Made by a program: the position numbers and the translations under genes. DNA of 47,674 nucleotides from JBASRP01 sp044866075 (GTDB taxonomy: Bacteria > Actinomycetota > AC-67), in the NCBI GenBank assembly GCA_044866075.1, contig JBIOTQ010000102.1, positions 1 through 47,674 of the forward strand, written 5' to 3'. This document shows, one piece after another, positions 8,060-15,282 of the stretch (position 1 is the stretch's first letter; each line of letters opens with the position of its first letter). Under the pieces are notes generated by a model, which was given only the letters and a program-made list of their open reading frames with translations, was not told where the DNA came from and searched no databases.

Positions 8060-8458
8060 TCAGGTGCTGTGCGCGCGCACCCGAAGAGCGTCGATGAGCT
8101 CCTTATGGTCGACCGGACGCGTCAGCAGGGTGACCTGATCGTCCGGGAGCGGATGCACGGGGTCGGGTTCGCCGCTGACCGCGACGACCGGCTTCCCCAG
8201 TTCGACGTAATAGGTCAGCAGGAGCCATCCCGGCGTGCCCTGCTGGATGTCGTCGGAGCGGAGCTGCATGCTCATCACGACGATGTCGGCCGGCGCTGCG
8301 AGCGGGCACGGCAGGCCGCGTCCTCCGAGACAGACGTAATCGGGCTCCCCGGGTCCGGGGCAGACCAGCACTTCGTAGCCGGCGTCTTCGAGCCAGCCGG
8401 ACATCCGGTTCCGCGAATCGGCCAGGGACTCGACGAGAAGAACGGTTCCGATCGTCAT
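8060..8458 (-). CDS. Degenerate response-regulator receiver-like protein
   Basis: 132-residue single-domain protein with the outline of a CheY receiver: VLLVESLADSRNRMSGWLED, then DIVVMSMQL and LLTRPVDHKELIDALR. The usual acidic pair after beta-1 reads Glu-Ser, the phospho-accepting aspartate position reads Ser in DIVVMS, and the invariant lysine reads Arg (TRP). It is therefore unlikely to be phosphorylated and may act as a pseudo-receiver or adaptor. A cysteine-containing insertion (PDYVCLGGRGLPCPL) replaces the usual middle part. GAGGAGG five bases before the ATG is a strong ribosome-binding site. Located 11 bases after the next upstream gene. Confidence 0.7.
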   Translation of the reverse strand: MTIGTVLLVESLADSRNRMSGWLEDAGYEVLVCPGPGEPDYVCLGGRGLPCPLAAPADIVVMSMQLRSDDIQQGTPGWLLLTYYVELGKPVVAVSGEPDPVHPLPDDQVTLLTRPVDHKELIDALRVRAHST

Positions 8459-8468
8459 AACAACCTCC

Positions 8469-8945
8469 TCAGCCGTGCTCGGCGAGAGTCTCGAAGAAAG
8501 ACGACTCGATCCGGGCCGCGATTCGTTCGACGAAGGACTTCACGCTCGCTTCGGCGAGACGATGAAGGACGACACGGTCGAGCGCCCTGCCCACCTGCTT
8601 GAACGGCGGAACATATGAACCGCGCAGCGCGAGCTGCGTGAGGTTGGTGGAGAGCGCGGCGATCAGCAGTTCGCCTTCCAACCGGGGGAAGAGGGCGCGG
8701 GCACCGGTCGCCTCCCAAACGATCGGGATCGCGAGCTCCGTTGCTCCGCGGACCGGCGTGCCCGTGCGCACCTCGACGGTCTTGCCGATGACCGTGCGCT
8801 CGCCCGATCCGATCCCGATGCGGAGACGCTCGACGCCTCGCGACGCGTCGGCCGCGAGGACATCCAGCGATGAGAGGATGCCGAAAACGCTTCGCTCGAC
8901 GTCGAATGCCGAGCGATCTATGTGCGTGTAGTAGTAGACGAACAT
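8469..8945 (-). CDS. Conserved protein, SRPBCC/START-like
   Basis: About 158 residues starting MFVYYYTHIDRSAFDVERSV. The carboxy part (GELLIAALSTNLTQLALRGS, then PPFKQVGRALDRVVLHRLAE) resembles SRPBCC ligand-binding proteins, whose last strand and long helix have this pattern; I am not sure of the family. No signal peptide or membrane segment. The frame is open to GTG 8990, but the ATG at 8945 begins the conserved-looking sequence; the start is uncertain because neither has a well-spaced ribosome-binding site. It lies between the two-component genes and the degenerate receiver, all on the same strand. Confidence 0.6.
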   Translation of the reverse strand: MFVYYYTHIDRSAFDVERSVFGILSSLDVLAADASRGVERLRIGIGSGERTVIGKTVEVRTGTPVRGATELAIPIVWEATGARALFPRLEGELLIAALSTNLTQLALRGSYVPPFKQVGRALDRVVLHRLAEASVKSFVERIAARIESSFFETLAEHG

Positions 8946-9016
8946 CTCCCGGCGCTCTGCGCCTTCACCTCCGGTCCTATACGCGCCCACTGTCGGGCCG
9001 GCGGCGAGGCGCGCCC

Positions 9017-9032
9017 AGGGCCGGTCGGCCCT
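9017..9032. promoter_or_regulatory. GC-rich palindrome, DosR-box-like
   Basis: AGGGCCG-GT-CGGCCCT: seven-base perfect arms around two bases, inside the 132-base gap between the DosR-like gene and the next gene on the same strand. The core fits GGGNCNNNNGNCCC, the skeleton of the mycobacterial DosR box. A weaker version (GGGTATGGCGGCCC) follows at 9041-9054. The two-base loop is too short for a good terminator. An operator for the nearby response regulator is inference. Confidence 0.4.
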
Positions 9033-9077
9033 CTAGATCAGGGTATGGCGGCCCTGTGGGATCAAAGAAGAGAGGTC

Positions 9078-9740
9078 TTAGGTGCCCGGCAGCGTCGTCT
9101 TCCGCGCCATGTACGCGGCCGCCTCGGCCCGGCGCGTGACCTCGAGTTTGGTGAGGATCGCCGACACGTAGTTCTTGACGGTCTTCTCCGCGAGATTCAT
9201 CGCTTCACCGATCTCGCGATTGGTCTTCCCGTCGGCGACCAGTCCGAGGATCCGTTCCTCTTGCGGCGACAAGCGCGCCAGCTTCTCGTCCTTCAGCAGG
9301 TGCTTGCCCTTCCGCAGGCGTTCGAGGACGGCGCCGGTGACCGCCGGATCGAGGAGCGACCCGCCCTCGGCGACGGTCTGGATCGACCGCAGAAGATCGT
9401 TGCTCTTCACCTGTTTGAGGACGTAGCCGGACGCGCCGGCCATGATCGAGGCGAAGAGCGCCTCGTCGTCCGCGAACGACGTCAGCATGATCACGTTGAT
9501 CGCCGGGTTCTTGTCGCGGATCTCGCGGGTCGCCTCGATGCCGCTTCCGTCGGCGAGACGCACGTCCATCACGACGACGTCCGGTTTCGTCAGCGCGGCG
9601 CGCTCGACCGCCTCCGCCACGGTTCCCGCTTCGGCGATCACGGTCATCCCCGCCGCTTCGAGCATCGCGCGCAGGCCCTGCCGGACGACCTCGTGGTCGT
9701 CGACCAGCATGACGCGGATCGGTGCAGCGCCTTCGCTCAT
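9078..9740 (-). CDS. NarL/FixJ-type response regulator, DosR/DevR-like
   Basis: 220-residue two-domain response regulator. Receiver: acidic pair Asp14-Asp15 (LVDDHEVVR), phospho-acceptor Asp59 (VVVMDVRLADGSGIEA), and Lys in YVLKQVKSNDLL. C-terminal LuxR-type helix-turn-helix: LARLSPQEERILGLVADGKT, then NREIGEAMNLAEKTVKNYVS and LTKLEVTRRAEAA, very like DosR. It is preceded 10 bases upstream by the cognate histidine kinase and has no ribosome-binding site of its own, which suggests translational coupling. Likely a transcription activator responding to redox, O2, NO or CO signals through the haem-GAF kinase; the regulon is not known. Confidence 0.88.
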   Translation of the reverse strand: MSEGAAPIRVMLVDDHEVVRQGLRAMLEAAGMTVIAEAGTVAEAVERAALTKPDVVVMDVRLADGSGIEATREIRDKNPAINVIMLTSFADDEALFASIMAGASGYVLKQVKSNDLLRSIQTVAEGGSLLDPAVTGAVLERLRKGKHLLKDEKLARLSPQEERILGLVADGKTNREIGEAMNLAEKTVKNYVSAILTKLEVTRRAEAAAYMARKTTLPGT

Positions 9741-9750
9741 CGAACGTCGC

Positions 9751-10878
9751 TCAGATCGGGATCCGGATGCGGAGCCACGTTCCGCGGCCCGGCTCGGACT
9801 CTATCTCCAAGTCGCCGCCCAGATGTGCCGCGCGCGCGCGGAGGTTGCCCAACCCCTGTCCCTTCCCTTCCGCCTCGCCGGGATCGAAGCCCTTGCCGTT
9901 GTCGATCACCTCGAGGACGGCTGTATCGCCGGCAAACAGCAAGGACACCGAGATGCGGTCGCCGCCTGAATGCCGGACGGCGTTCGACAGCGCCTCGCGT
10001 GCCGCTTGAACGACGTCGCTCACCCGGCCGGCCAGCCGGGAGACCGCCTCGGGATCCGTATCGACGTCGATCGTAGCGGACGATCCCTGGGCGAAGCCGG
10101 CGGCGAGCTCGCGGAGAGCGCGATCGAGTTGCCGGTCCGCGGCCGCCCCCGGCCTCAATCCGAAGATGTAGTTGCGGAGGTCTCTGATCACTCTGTCGAT
10201 GTTCTCGACCGACTGGGTCAAGCGGTTCTCTATCGCCGCGCGGTCGTCGACCACGGACAGAGCGGCCTGCAGCGCCATCCCCTCCGCGAAGAGCGACTGG
10301 ATCACGTCGTCGTGCAGTTCCTTCGCGATCCGCTCGCGTTCTTCCACGAGCGCGAGCCGGTGCAGCTCTTCCTGCGCGCGCGTGAGCTCGATCGCGACAC
10401 CCGCTTGCGAGGCGAGCTTCTCGATCGCTTCCTCGTCCTCTTGCGTGAACTCCTCCGCGCCGATCTTCTCGGTCAGGTAGAGGTTGCCGAACACCTGTCC
10501 CCGCACGGCGACCGGCACGCCCAGGAACGACGTCATCGGTGGGTGGTTCGGCGGGAACCCGACGGAGCGGGGGTGATCCTGGATCCTCTTCAGCCGAAGG
10601 GGCCGCGCGTCGGTGATGAGAACGCCGAGGATCCCGTGGCCCCGCGGGATGTTCCCGATCCGGGCGCGCTCCTCGTCCGACAAGCCGTACGTGATGAACT
10701 GCTCGATGCCGCCCGCCCGCGACAGCACTCCGAGGGCCACGTAGCGGGCGTGCGTCAGGTCGGCGGCGAGCTCGACCATCCGTTGAAGCAGGGCCGGTAG
10801 CGAAAGCTCTGAGGCGAGCATCATCGCCGCGCTGACCAGGATGTCTTGACGCCGGAGCGCCTCGTTCTCGGGCTCCAT
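9751..10878 (-). CDS. GAF-domain sensor histidine kinase, DosS/DevS-like
   Basis: 375-residue cytosolic kinase: one GAF domain (about residues 20-168), HisKA_3 dimerisation domain with phospho-acceptor His189 (RIAKELHDDVIQS), and HATPase with N-box Asn299 (EALSNAVRH), DNGKGFD and GQGLGN. The GAF aligns with the haem-binding GAF-A of mycobacterial DosS: GFPPNHPPMTSFLGVPV places His112 at the proximal haem ligand His149, and GNLYLTEK keeps the distal tyrosine (Tyr134). DosS has two GAF domains; this protein has only the haem-type one. It is the first gene of a kinase-regulator pair, divergent from 11029. Confidence 0.87.
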   Translation of the reverse strand: MEPENEALRRQDILVSAAMMLASELSLPALLQRMVELAADLTHARYVALGVLSRAGGIEQFITYGLSDEERARIGNIPRGHGILGVLITDARPLRLKRIQDHPRSVGFPPNHPPMTSFLGVPVAVRGQVFGNLYLTEKIGAEEFTQEDEEAIEKLASQAGVAIELTRAQEELHRLALVEERERIAKELHDDVIQSLFAEGMALQAALSVVDDRAAIENRLTQSVENIDRVIRDLRNYIFGLRPGAAADRQLDRALRELAAGFAQGSSATIDVDTDPEAVSRLAGRVSDVVQAAREALSNAVRHSGGDRISVSLLFAGDTAVLEVIDNGKGFDPGEAEGKGQGLGNLRARAAHLGGDLEIESEPGRGTWLRIRIPI

Positions 10879-10904
10879 GAACCGAGACTAGCAGGCCGAT
10901 CAGA

Positions 10905-10957
10905 GGGTCCCGGACGGTCCCGGAGAAGTCCCGGCGAGGAGGGGCCCATCGGCACCT
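10905..10957. promoter_or_regulatory. Helically phased GTCCCGG repeats plus an imperfect palindrome
   Basis: GTCCCGG occurs at 10907-10913, 10917-10923 and 10928-10934, offsets of 10 and 11 bases, so the copies face one side of the helix. The last is preceded by AA, giving AAGTCCC, one half of a DosR box. Next to it, 10940-10957 (AGGGGCCCATCGGCACCT) is an 18-base dyad with seven of nine pairs matching. The block lies between the divergent starts of the haem-GAF kinase and the membrane-protein gene at 11029. Binding of the neighbouring regulator is inference. Confidence 0.45.
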
Positions 10958-11028
10958 GGCAGCGCCCCCGCGTTGACCGATGCTGATCGTGACAAGAGCA
11001 CGGCAGCACGGACCCGAAGGAGGAGGAC

Positions 11029-11556
11029 ATGAGCGCCGTCATGACAGAGCCTGGGACGGGCCTCGGCATCGGCCGGGTGGCGCGGACGAAGACACGTGCG
11101 ATCGCACGCGTTCGCTACCAGGCGGTTTGGTTCATCCTGATGGGGGCGAGCATCGCGTTCGTCGCCGCAGGCGGGTACACGGTGATGCGGGCGTTCGACG
11201 CGAAGGACCAGGTGAAGGCGCAGCTCGTCGCCGAGCACATCACCACGAGTGAGGACGCCTCGATCCCGAACGTCGCGGTGAACTCCGCTGCGACGGCGCA
11301 GTCGGAGGCCGACGTGATCCGCCAGCACGTCCTCGAGTCCACGAAGGGCAAGAGCTACGCACAGATGGATCGCACGGATCCTGCCCGGACCACGGCGTTC
11401 AACGGAGCGGCCCTCAGAACCTCCCTCCTGTCGGCCGTTCTCGCCTTCAACGTCGCGAACCTCGCGCTGGGATTCGGAGCCTTCGTTGCAGCGGTCGGGC
11501 TGCTCGGGATCCTCGGCCTGATCCTGCTCCGCCCGAAGATCGTGAAGACGGAATAA
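11029..11556 (+). CDS. Two-TM membrane protein of unknown function
   Basis: 175-residue protein with a basic cytoplasmic N-terminus, a first membrane segment at about 33-52 (VWFILMGASIAFVAAGGYTV), an outer loop of about 80 residues and a second long hydrophobic region at about 133-165. The loop holds AEHITTSEDASIPN and EADVIRQHVLESTKGKSYAQ. It resembles an actinobacterial membrane family often mislabelled as aromatic ring-opening dioxygenase LigA; no enzyme motif is visible. AAGGAGGAGGAC directly before the ATG is a very strong ribosome-binding site. Its promoter region carries the phased GTCCCGG repeats, so it may respond to the divergent DosRS-like system. Confidence 0.75.
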   Translation: MSAVMTEPGTGLGIGRVARTKTRAIARVRYQAVWFILMGASIAFVAAGGYTVMRAFDAKDQVKAQLVAEHITTSEDASIPNVAVNSAATAQSEADVIRQHVLESTKGKSYAQMDRTDPARTTAFNGAALRTSLLSAVLAFNVANLALGFGAFVAAVGLLGILGLILLRPKIVKTE

Positions 11557-11585
11557 CGAGGAGGCCAACGCGAGGCGTGGAGATA

Positions 11586-11611
11586 GGCGGGGCCGGAACT
11601 CCGGCCCCGCC
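11586..11611 (+). terminator. Strong GC hairpin after the membrane-protein gene
   Basis: Eleven-base perfect stem GGCGGGGCCGG / CCGGCCCCGCC around AACT, starting 29 bases after the stop of the 11029-11556 gene and ending shortly before the ribosome-binding site of the next gene. No U-run follows, so it may act as a Rho-assisted terminator, an RNA 3'-end stabiliser or an attenuator for the downstream small genes. Confidence 0.5.
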
Positions 11612-11626
11612 TCGCGTAGGAGGACG

Positions 11627-11872
11627 GTGAGGAACATGACGGCAACGGCAACGCTCGACGACACGATCGAGAGCACCGGGTTGGTTATCTCGGATATCCA
11701 TTGCCTCCACTGCGCGGCCTGTCTCGAGGACGCGATCGCCGACGTGCCGGGCGTCGTCGCGGTCGCGGTCGACGGATCGACGGGGCTGGTCGCGCTCAGC
11801 TATCGTCCGAGTGTCCTCAGGGTCACGGATCTGATCGAGGCCTTGCAGGGACTGGGGCTTCGCGCTTCCTAG
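11627..11872 (+). CDS. Heavy-metal-associated (HMA) domain protein
   Basis: 81-residue HMA-fold protein, CopZ-like in size. The metal loop reads DIHCLHCAACLEDA, where CxxC (Cys-Leu-His-Cys) would bind Cu(I) or Zn(II); a third cysteine follows three residues later. The rest (VPGVVAVAVDGSTGLVALSY, then VTDLIEALQGLGL) fits the beta-alpha-beta-beta-alpha-beta pattern. No metal-transporting ATPase is adjacent, so it is a free metallochaperone or sensor by inference. The start is GTG 11627 or ATG 11636; AGGAGG is rather close to the first and far from the second. Confidence 0.82.
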   Translation: MRNMTATATLDDTIESTGLVISDIHCLHCAACLEDAIADVPGVVAVAVDGSTGLVALSYRPSVLRVTDLIEALQGLGLRAS

Positions 11873-11884
11873 GGGGAGAGGCCG

Positions 11885-12190
11885 ATGCGCGCTTTGAAGA
11901 GGGCGGGACTCATCGCAGCGATCCTGGTTCTGCTGATCCTCACGAGTTGCGCGCCGGGTCACAACAACCTCGAGAACTTGCCCGACCGCGGCGGAGACCT
12001 CGCCGGGTTCTGGCTCGGGCTCTGGCACGGGATCATCGCGCCCATCACGTTCTTCATCTCTCTGTTCACCGATAGGGTGAATATCTACGAGGTTCACAAC
12101 AACGGGAACTGGTACGACTTCGGCTTCGTGATCGGGGCGGGGATCCTGTTCAGCGGCGGAGCCGCCGGCGCGCGGAAGAAGAAGAGCTAA
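11885..12190 (+). CDS. Small lipoprotein with membrane segments
   Basis: 101-residue protein. The N-terminus MRALKRAGLIAAILVLLILTSC is a lipoprotein signal peptide with lipobox LTSC. After it come FWLGLWHGIIAPITFFISLF, a hydrophobic segment, NIYEVHNNGNWYDFGF, and a second hydrophobic stretch (VIGAGILFSGGAAG) ending in a basic tail RKKKS. The WHG...PITF...NNGxWYxFGF pattern belongs to a conserved bacterial family of unknown function. GGGGAGAGG precedes the ATG. Cotranscription with the HMA gene 12 bases upstream is likely. Confidence 0.75.
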   Translation: MRALKRAGLIAAILVLLILTSCAPGHNNLENLPDRGGDLAGFWLGLWHGIIAPITFFISLFTDRVNIYEVHNNGNWYDFGFVIGAGILFSGGAAGARKKKS

Positions 12191-12204
12191 CCGAGGAGGC
12201 TTCG

Positions 12205-12582
12205 ATGGCGGACGCGGAATCGATCGTTCGGGAGTTCTGCGCGGCGTGGTCGCGGCTCGACGCCGACGAGCTCACCGCCTACTTCACCGACGACGCCGTC
12301 TATCACAACATCCCTCTCGAGCCGTTGAAGGGCCACGAGGCGATCCGCGCCTTCCTCGCCGGATTCCTCGCCGGCGTGACGTTCGCCGAGTTCGAGTTCT
12401 TGAACGTTGTGTCCTCCGGCGACGTCGTGATGACGGAGCGCATCGATCACTTCGAACTGGGGGGCAAGAAGGCCGGGTTTCCGGTGATGGGGATCTTCGA
12501 GCTGCGCGACGGCAAGATCGCGGCGTGGCGCGACTACTTCGATATGGCTCAGGTCACGGCGTTCCTGACCGGATCCGCCTAG
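12205..12582 (+). CDS. SnoaL/NTF2-fold protein, limonene-epoxide-hydrolase-like
   Basis: 125-residue NTF2-fold protein. It matches the limonene-1,2-epoxide hydrolase group: ERIDHF supplies the Arg79 and Asp81 pair and ITAWRDYFD-like sequence IAAWRDYFD supplies Asp110, the three residues that activate water in that enzyme. EFCAAWSRLDADELTAYFTD is the usual first helix. An epoxide hydrolase activity is therefore plausible; the substrate is unknown. GAGGAGG lies well placed before the ATG. Its TAG stop shares a CTAG with the convergent stop of the oxidoreductase beta subunit. Confidence 0.82.
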   Translation: MADAESIVREFCAAWSRLDADELTAYFTDDAVYHNIPLEPLKGHEAIRAFLAGFLAGVTFAEFEFLNVVSSGDVVMTERIDHFELGGKKAGFPVMGIFELRDGKIAAWRDYFDMAQVTAFLTGSA

Positions 12583-13364
12583 CCCCGGCTTACGTCCTTC
12601 AGCACACCAAGCCGGTGGACTGCGGCGAGGTTGTCTCCGAGGTACTCGGGCGCGTCGGCGGTCTCGATGAACCAGCCGGTCGGGCACATCGTCAGGATCT
12701 CGACGAACGAGAAGCCGCGGCCGGCGAGCTGCGACTCGAACGCGGCGGTGATCATCTGTTTCGTGAGCGCGACGTTGTGCGCGGTGTTCACGGCGCTGCG
12801 CGCGACGTAGGCGGCGCCGTCCAGCCCCGCGATGATGTTCGCCAGCAGGATCGGATGTCCGTGCGCGTCCGCGTCGCGGCCTTCGAGGGAGTTCTTCGTC
12901 CGCTGACCGATCACCGTCGTCGCGGTCATGTGGCCCCCCGTCTCGCCAAAAACGCCGTTGTTCAACATCAGGCACGTGACCTTCTCGCCCCGCGCTGCCG
13001 CGTGGATGACCTCTTGCAGACCCTCGTTCACCATGTCGCCGTCGCCCTGAACCGTGAACACGAACGTCTCTGGTTTCGCGCGCTTCACGCCCGTCGCCAG
13101 CGACGGCGCGCGGCCGTGCAGCGCCTGGAGCACCTCAACGTCGAGGTTGTTCGAGAACGCCGTGTAGCACCCGATCCCCATCACGCCGATCGTGCGCTGG
13201 ACGACACCGAGCTCCTCGATCGCTTCGACGGCGGCGCGCATCGCGACCGGCTCCCCACAGCCCGGACAAAGGTGGTGGGTGCCGACGTCGATGAGGCCCG
13301 GAGTAAAGTCGCGGACGAGCCGCGCCGGTTCGGACGGCGGCTGATCGGTCGGGATGACGTTCAC
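12579..13364 (-). CDS. 2-oxoacid:ferredoxin oxidoreductase, beta subunit
   Basis: 261-residue thiamine-pyrophosphate subunit of a 2-oxoacid:acceptor oxidoreductase (KorB/PorB/VorB type). HHLCPGCGEPVAMRAA holds the conserved CxGC motif, GDGDMVNEGLQEVIHAA is the Mg-TPP motif, and NNGVFGETGG completes it. It oxidatively decarboxylates a 2-oxoacid to acyl-CoA together with the alpha subunit, passing electrons to ferredoxin. GTG 13364 overlaps the alpha-subunit stop as GTGA; the longer frame to 14285 is only shadow. Last gene of the gamma-delta-alpha-beta operon. Confidence 0.9.
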   Translation of the reverse strand: MNVIPTDQPPSEPARLVRDFTPGLIDVGTHHLCPGCGEPVAMRAAVEAIEELGVVQRTIGVMGIGCYTAFSNNLDVEVLQALHGRAPSLATGVKRAKPETFVFTVQGDGDMVNEGLQEVIHAAARGEKVTCLMLNNGVFGETGGHMTATTVIGQRTKNSLEGRDADAHGHPILLANIIAGLDGAAYVARSAVNTAHNVALTKQMITAAFESQLAGRGFSFVEILTMCPTGWFIETADAPEYLGDNLAAVHRLGVLKDVSRG

Positions 13365-14431
13365 ACGAGCAGCGCCTCCAGTCGCGCGCGGATCACCCGC
13401 ACGTCGAGGTCGGGCGCGATCCCGAACCCCGAAGCGTCGAGGCTGAGTCCGCCGATGAAATGCACCGGCGCGCGGCCGAGGACGGCGAGCCGCACGTCGT
13501 CGATCATCTGACCTTGGTTGTTCTCGTATACGGCAACGGCGCGGGCGCCCTCGCACGCCGCGGCCACCGCCGCCGACGGGAACGGGAACAGCGTCACCGG
13601 CCGCACGTAGCCCACCGGCAACCCGTCGTCGCGCATCGCCTTGACCGCCGCGCGCACGTACTTGCCCGGCGTCCCGAACGCGACGGCCACGATCTCGGCA
13701 CCCCCGAGGAATCCGCTCTCTGCAATGGGTTCGACCCCCGCGCTCATCTTCTCCGTCTCTTCGGCGCACGCCCGGTAGTGATCGGACAGGTTGTAGCCGG
13801 ATCCGTCGCGGCGTTTGTGGGTCCCGAGCGGCGACACGATCTTCGCGAAGCCGGACCCGCCCGACGACCCGTCGAGCGCCCACTCGTTCGCCGGCAACGG
13901 CCCGAACGAACGGGCGGCCACGTCGACCGATCCGGTCGTGTGCGCGAGGTAGTAGTCGCCGAACACGAGGACCGGGTTCCGCCACGTCTGTGCCAGATGG
14001 AACGCGAGCTGCGTCAGCTCGACGGCCTCGGCGACGTCCTGCGGCGCCAGAACGATGTGCCGGTAGTCGCCGTGCCCACCGCCGCGCGTCGCCTGGAAGT
14101 AGTCGCCCTGCGCGCGCGCCATGTTCAGGACGACGAGCGGAACGCGCGCGAGCGTGATCTCGGCGAGCGACTCCTGCATGAGGCTCAGGCCTTGCCCGGT
14201 GGAGCCGGTCGCCGCCTTCGTTCCCGTCGCCGCGGCGCCCCACGCCATGCCGACGGCTTCCAGTTCGCTCTCGGCGTTCATGCACACGCCGCCGACCTCC
14301 GGGAGCCGCCGGGCCATGTGCTCGAGGACTTCGGTGAACGGCGTCATCGGGTAGCCGGCGAAGAAGCGGCAGCCGGCGGCGATCATCGCCTCGGCGATCG
14401 CCTCCGATCCTTCGAGCAACCGGCTGCTCAC
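13361..14431 (-). CDS. 2-oxoacid:ferredoxin oxidoreductase, alpha subunit
   Basis: 356-residue alpha subunit (pyrimidine-binding and domain II). FAGYPMTPFTEVLEHMA matches the substrate-site GYPITPS-type motif with Met-Thr-Pro-Phe; MNAESELEAVGMAWGAA and TGSTGQGLSLMQE are the standard helices, and VYENNQGQM is the C-terminal domain signature. This shape, a 350-380 residue alpha with a separate gamma, is the VorA/KorA type rather than the single-chain pyruvate enzyme. GTG 14431 overlaps the ferredoxin stop as GTGA. The preferred 2-oxoacid cannot be decided from motifs alone. Confidence 0.9.
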   Translation of the reverse strand: MSSRLLEGSEAIAEAMIAAGCRFFAGYPMTPFTEVLEHMARRLPEVGGVCMNAESELEAVGMAWGAAATGTKAATGSTGQGLSLMQESLAEITLARVPLVVLNMARAQGDYFQATRGGGHGDYRHIVLAPQDVAEAVELTQLAFHLAQTWRNPVLVFGDYYLAHTTGSVDVAARSFGPLPANEWALDGSSGGSGFAKIVSPLGTHKRRDGSGYNLSDHYRACAEETEKMSAGVEPIAESGFLGGAEIVAVAFGTPGKYVRAAVKAMRDDGLPVGYVRPVTLFPFPSAAVAAACEGARAVAVYENNQGQMIDDVRLAVLGRAPVHFIGGLSLDASGFGIAPDLDVRVIRARLEALLV

Positions 14432-14682
14432 GCGTCCCCCACGGCGATCTCGATCGGCTCGTCGTACTTGTAGACCTGGAAACAGAAGTCGGGACAGACC
14501 TGCGCGCAGATCTTGCATCCCGTGCAGCCGGGCAAGAGAACGGGATAGCGATAGCCGCGCGAATTCGTCTCCTGGGTGTAGACGAGGACGTTCGGCGGAC
14601 ACGCGTCGATGCACAAGTCGCACCCTTTGCACGCGTCGACGTCGATCACGACCGTGCCCAGGGTCTTCACCGTCTCGGTCAT
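14428..14682 (-). CDS. 2-oxoacid:ferredoxin oxidoreductase, delta (ferredoxin) subunit
   Basis: 84-residue 2[4Fe-4S] ferredoxin-like subunit. Two clusters are spelled out: CKGCDLCIDACPP and CTGCKICAQVCPD, each CxxCxxCxxxC followed by Pro or Pro-Asp. It carries electrons from the TPP site to the external ferredoxin. ATG 14682 overlaps the stop of the gamma subunit as ATGA, and its own stop overlaps the alpha start. The separate delta is usual for VorD/PorD-type complexes. Confidence 0.92.
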   Translation of the reverse strand: MTETVKTLGTVVIDVDACKGCDLCIDACPPNVLVYTQETNSRGYRYPVLLPGCTGCKICAQVCPDFCFQVYKYDEPIEIAVGDA

Positions 14683-15260
14683 GCGCTCACCGGATCGGGT
14701 TCCCAAGCGGGGGCGACGTTGCGCGGTCCGGCCTCGAACCCCGCGCGGATCGCGGCGACGTTCACCTCGGCGAGCTGCTTCCGGTAGGGCGGGAGGGATT
14801 CGACGACGGCGCCGGCGAGGGCGTCGGCCCCGACGATCCCGGTCGCCGCGGCGTAGGCGCCGACCATGACCATCGACGCCGCCATGCGGTTGCCGACGCT
14901 CTCGGCGATGTCTGCGGCGGCGATCTCGACCACACGGACGCGCTCTCGATCCACCGCGGTTGAGGCGAACTCGGCGTTGAGGAGCACGAGGCCGCCGGGC
15001 CGGACCGCCTCGAGGATTGGCGCTGCGTACGCGTCGTGCATCACGATCGCCGACCACGCGACCCCGACGGTCGGTGGCGCCTCGACCGCCGCGTCGGCGA
15101 TCACGATCGTCGCGTCCGTCCGGCCGCCGCGCATCATCCCGCCGTAGCTGCCGAACATCTGGACGGCGCGCCCCCCCGCCACCGCGGCGCGCGCCACGAC
15201 CTGCGCCGCCAGCTGGATCCCTTGGCCGCCGATGCCGGTCAACAGCAGCTCCCGTTCCAT
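14679..15260 (-). CDS. 2-oxoacid:ferredoxin oxidoreductase, gamma subunit
   Basis: 193-residue gamma (CoA-side) subunit: LLLTGIGGQGIQLAAQVVAR is the family N-terminus, QMFGSYGGMMRGGRTDATIV the RGG motif, and NRMAASMVMVGAYAAATGIV the conserved later helix. It opens a four-gene operon in which every junction is an ATGA or GTGA overlap, so subunits are made in fixed ratio. The ATG lies in a short divergent promoter shared with a TetR gene that carries a clear palindrome. The tail after about residue 175 (ARNVAPAWEPD-like) is variable. Confidence 0.9.
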   Translation of the reverse strand: MERELLLTGIGGQGIQLAAQVVARAAVAGGRAVQMFGSYGGMMRGGRTDATIVIADAAVEAPPTVGVAWSAIVMHDAYAAPILEAVRPGGLVLLNAEFASTAVDRERVRVVEIAAADIAESVGNRMAASMVMVGAYAAATGIVGADALAGAVVESLPPYRKQLAEVNVAAIRAGFEAGPRNVAPAWEPDPVSA

Positions 15261-15282
15261 GAGAACACTAATCTTAGGGAAC

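Noticed and set aside
12579..14285. Long minus-strand frame of 568 codons across the alpha and beta subunits
   Set aside because: Its first half is Arg-rich shadow of the alpha subunit; only the portion from GTG 13364 is the real beta subunit.
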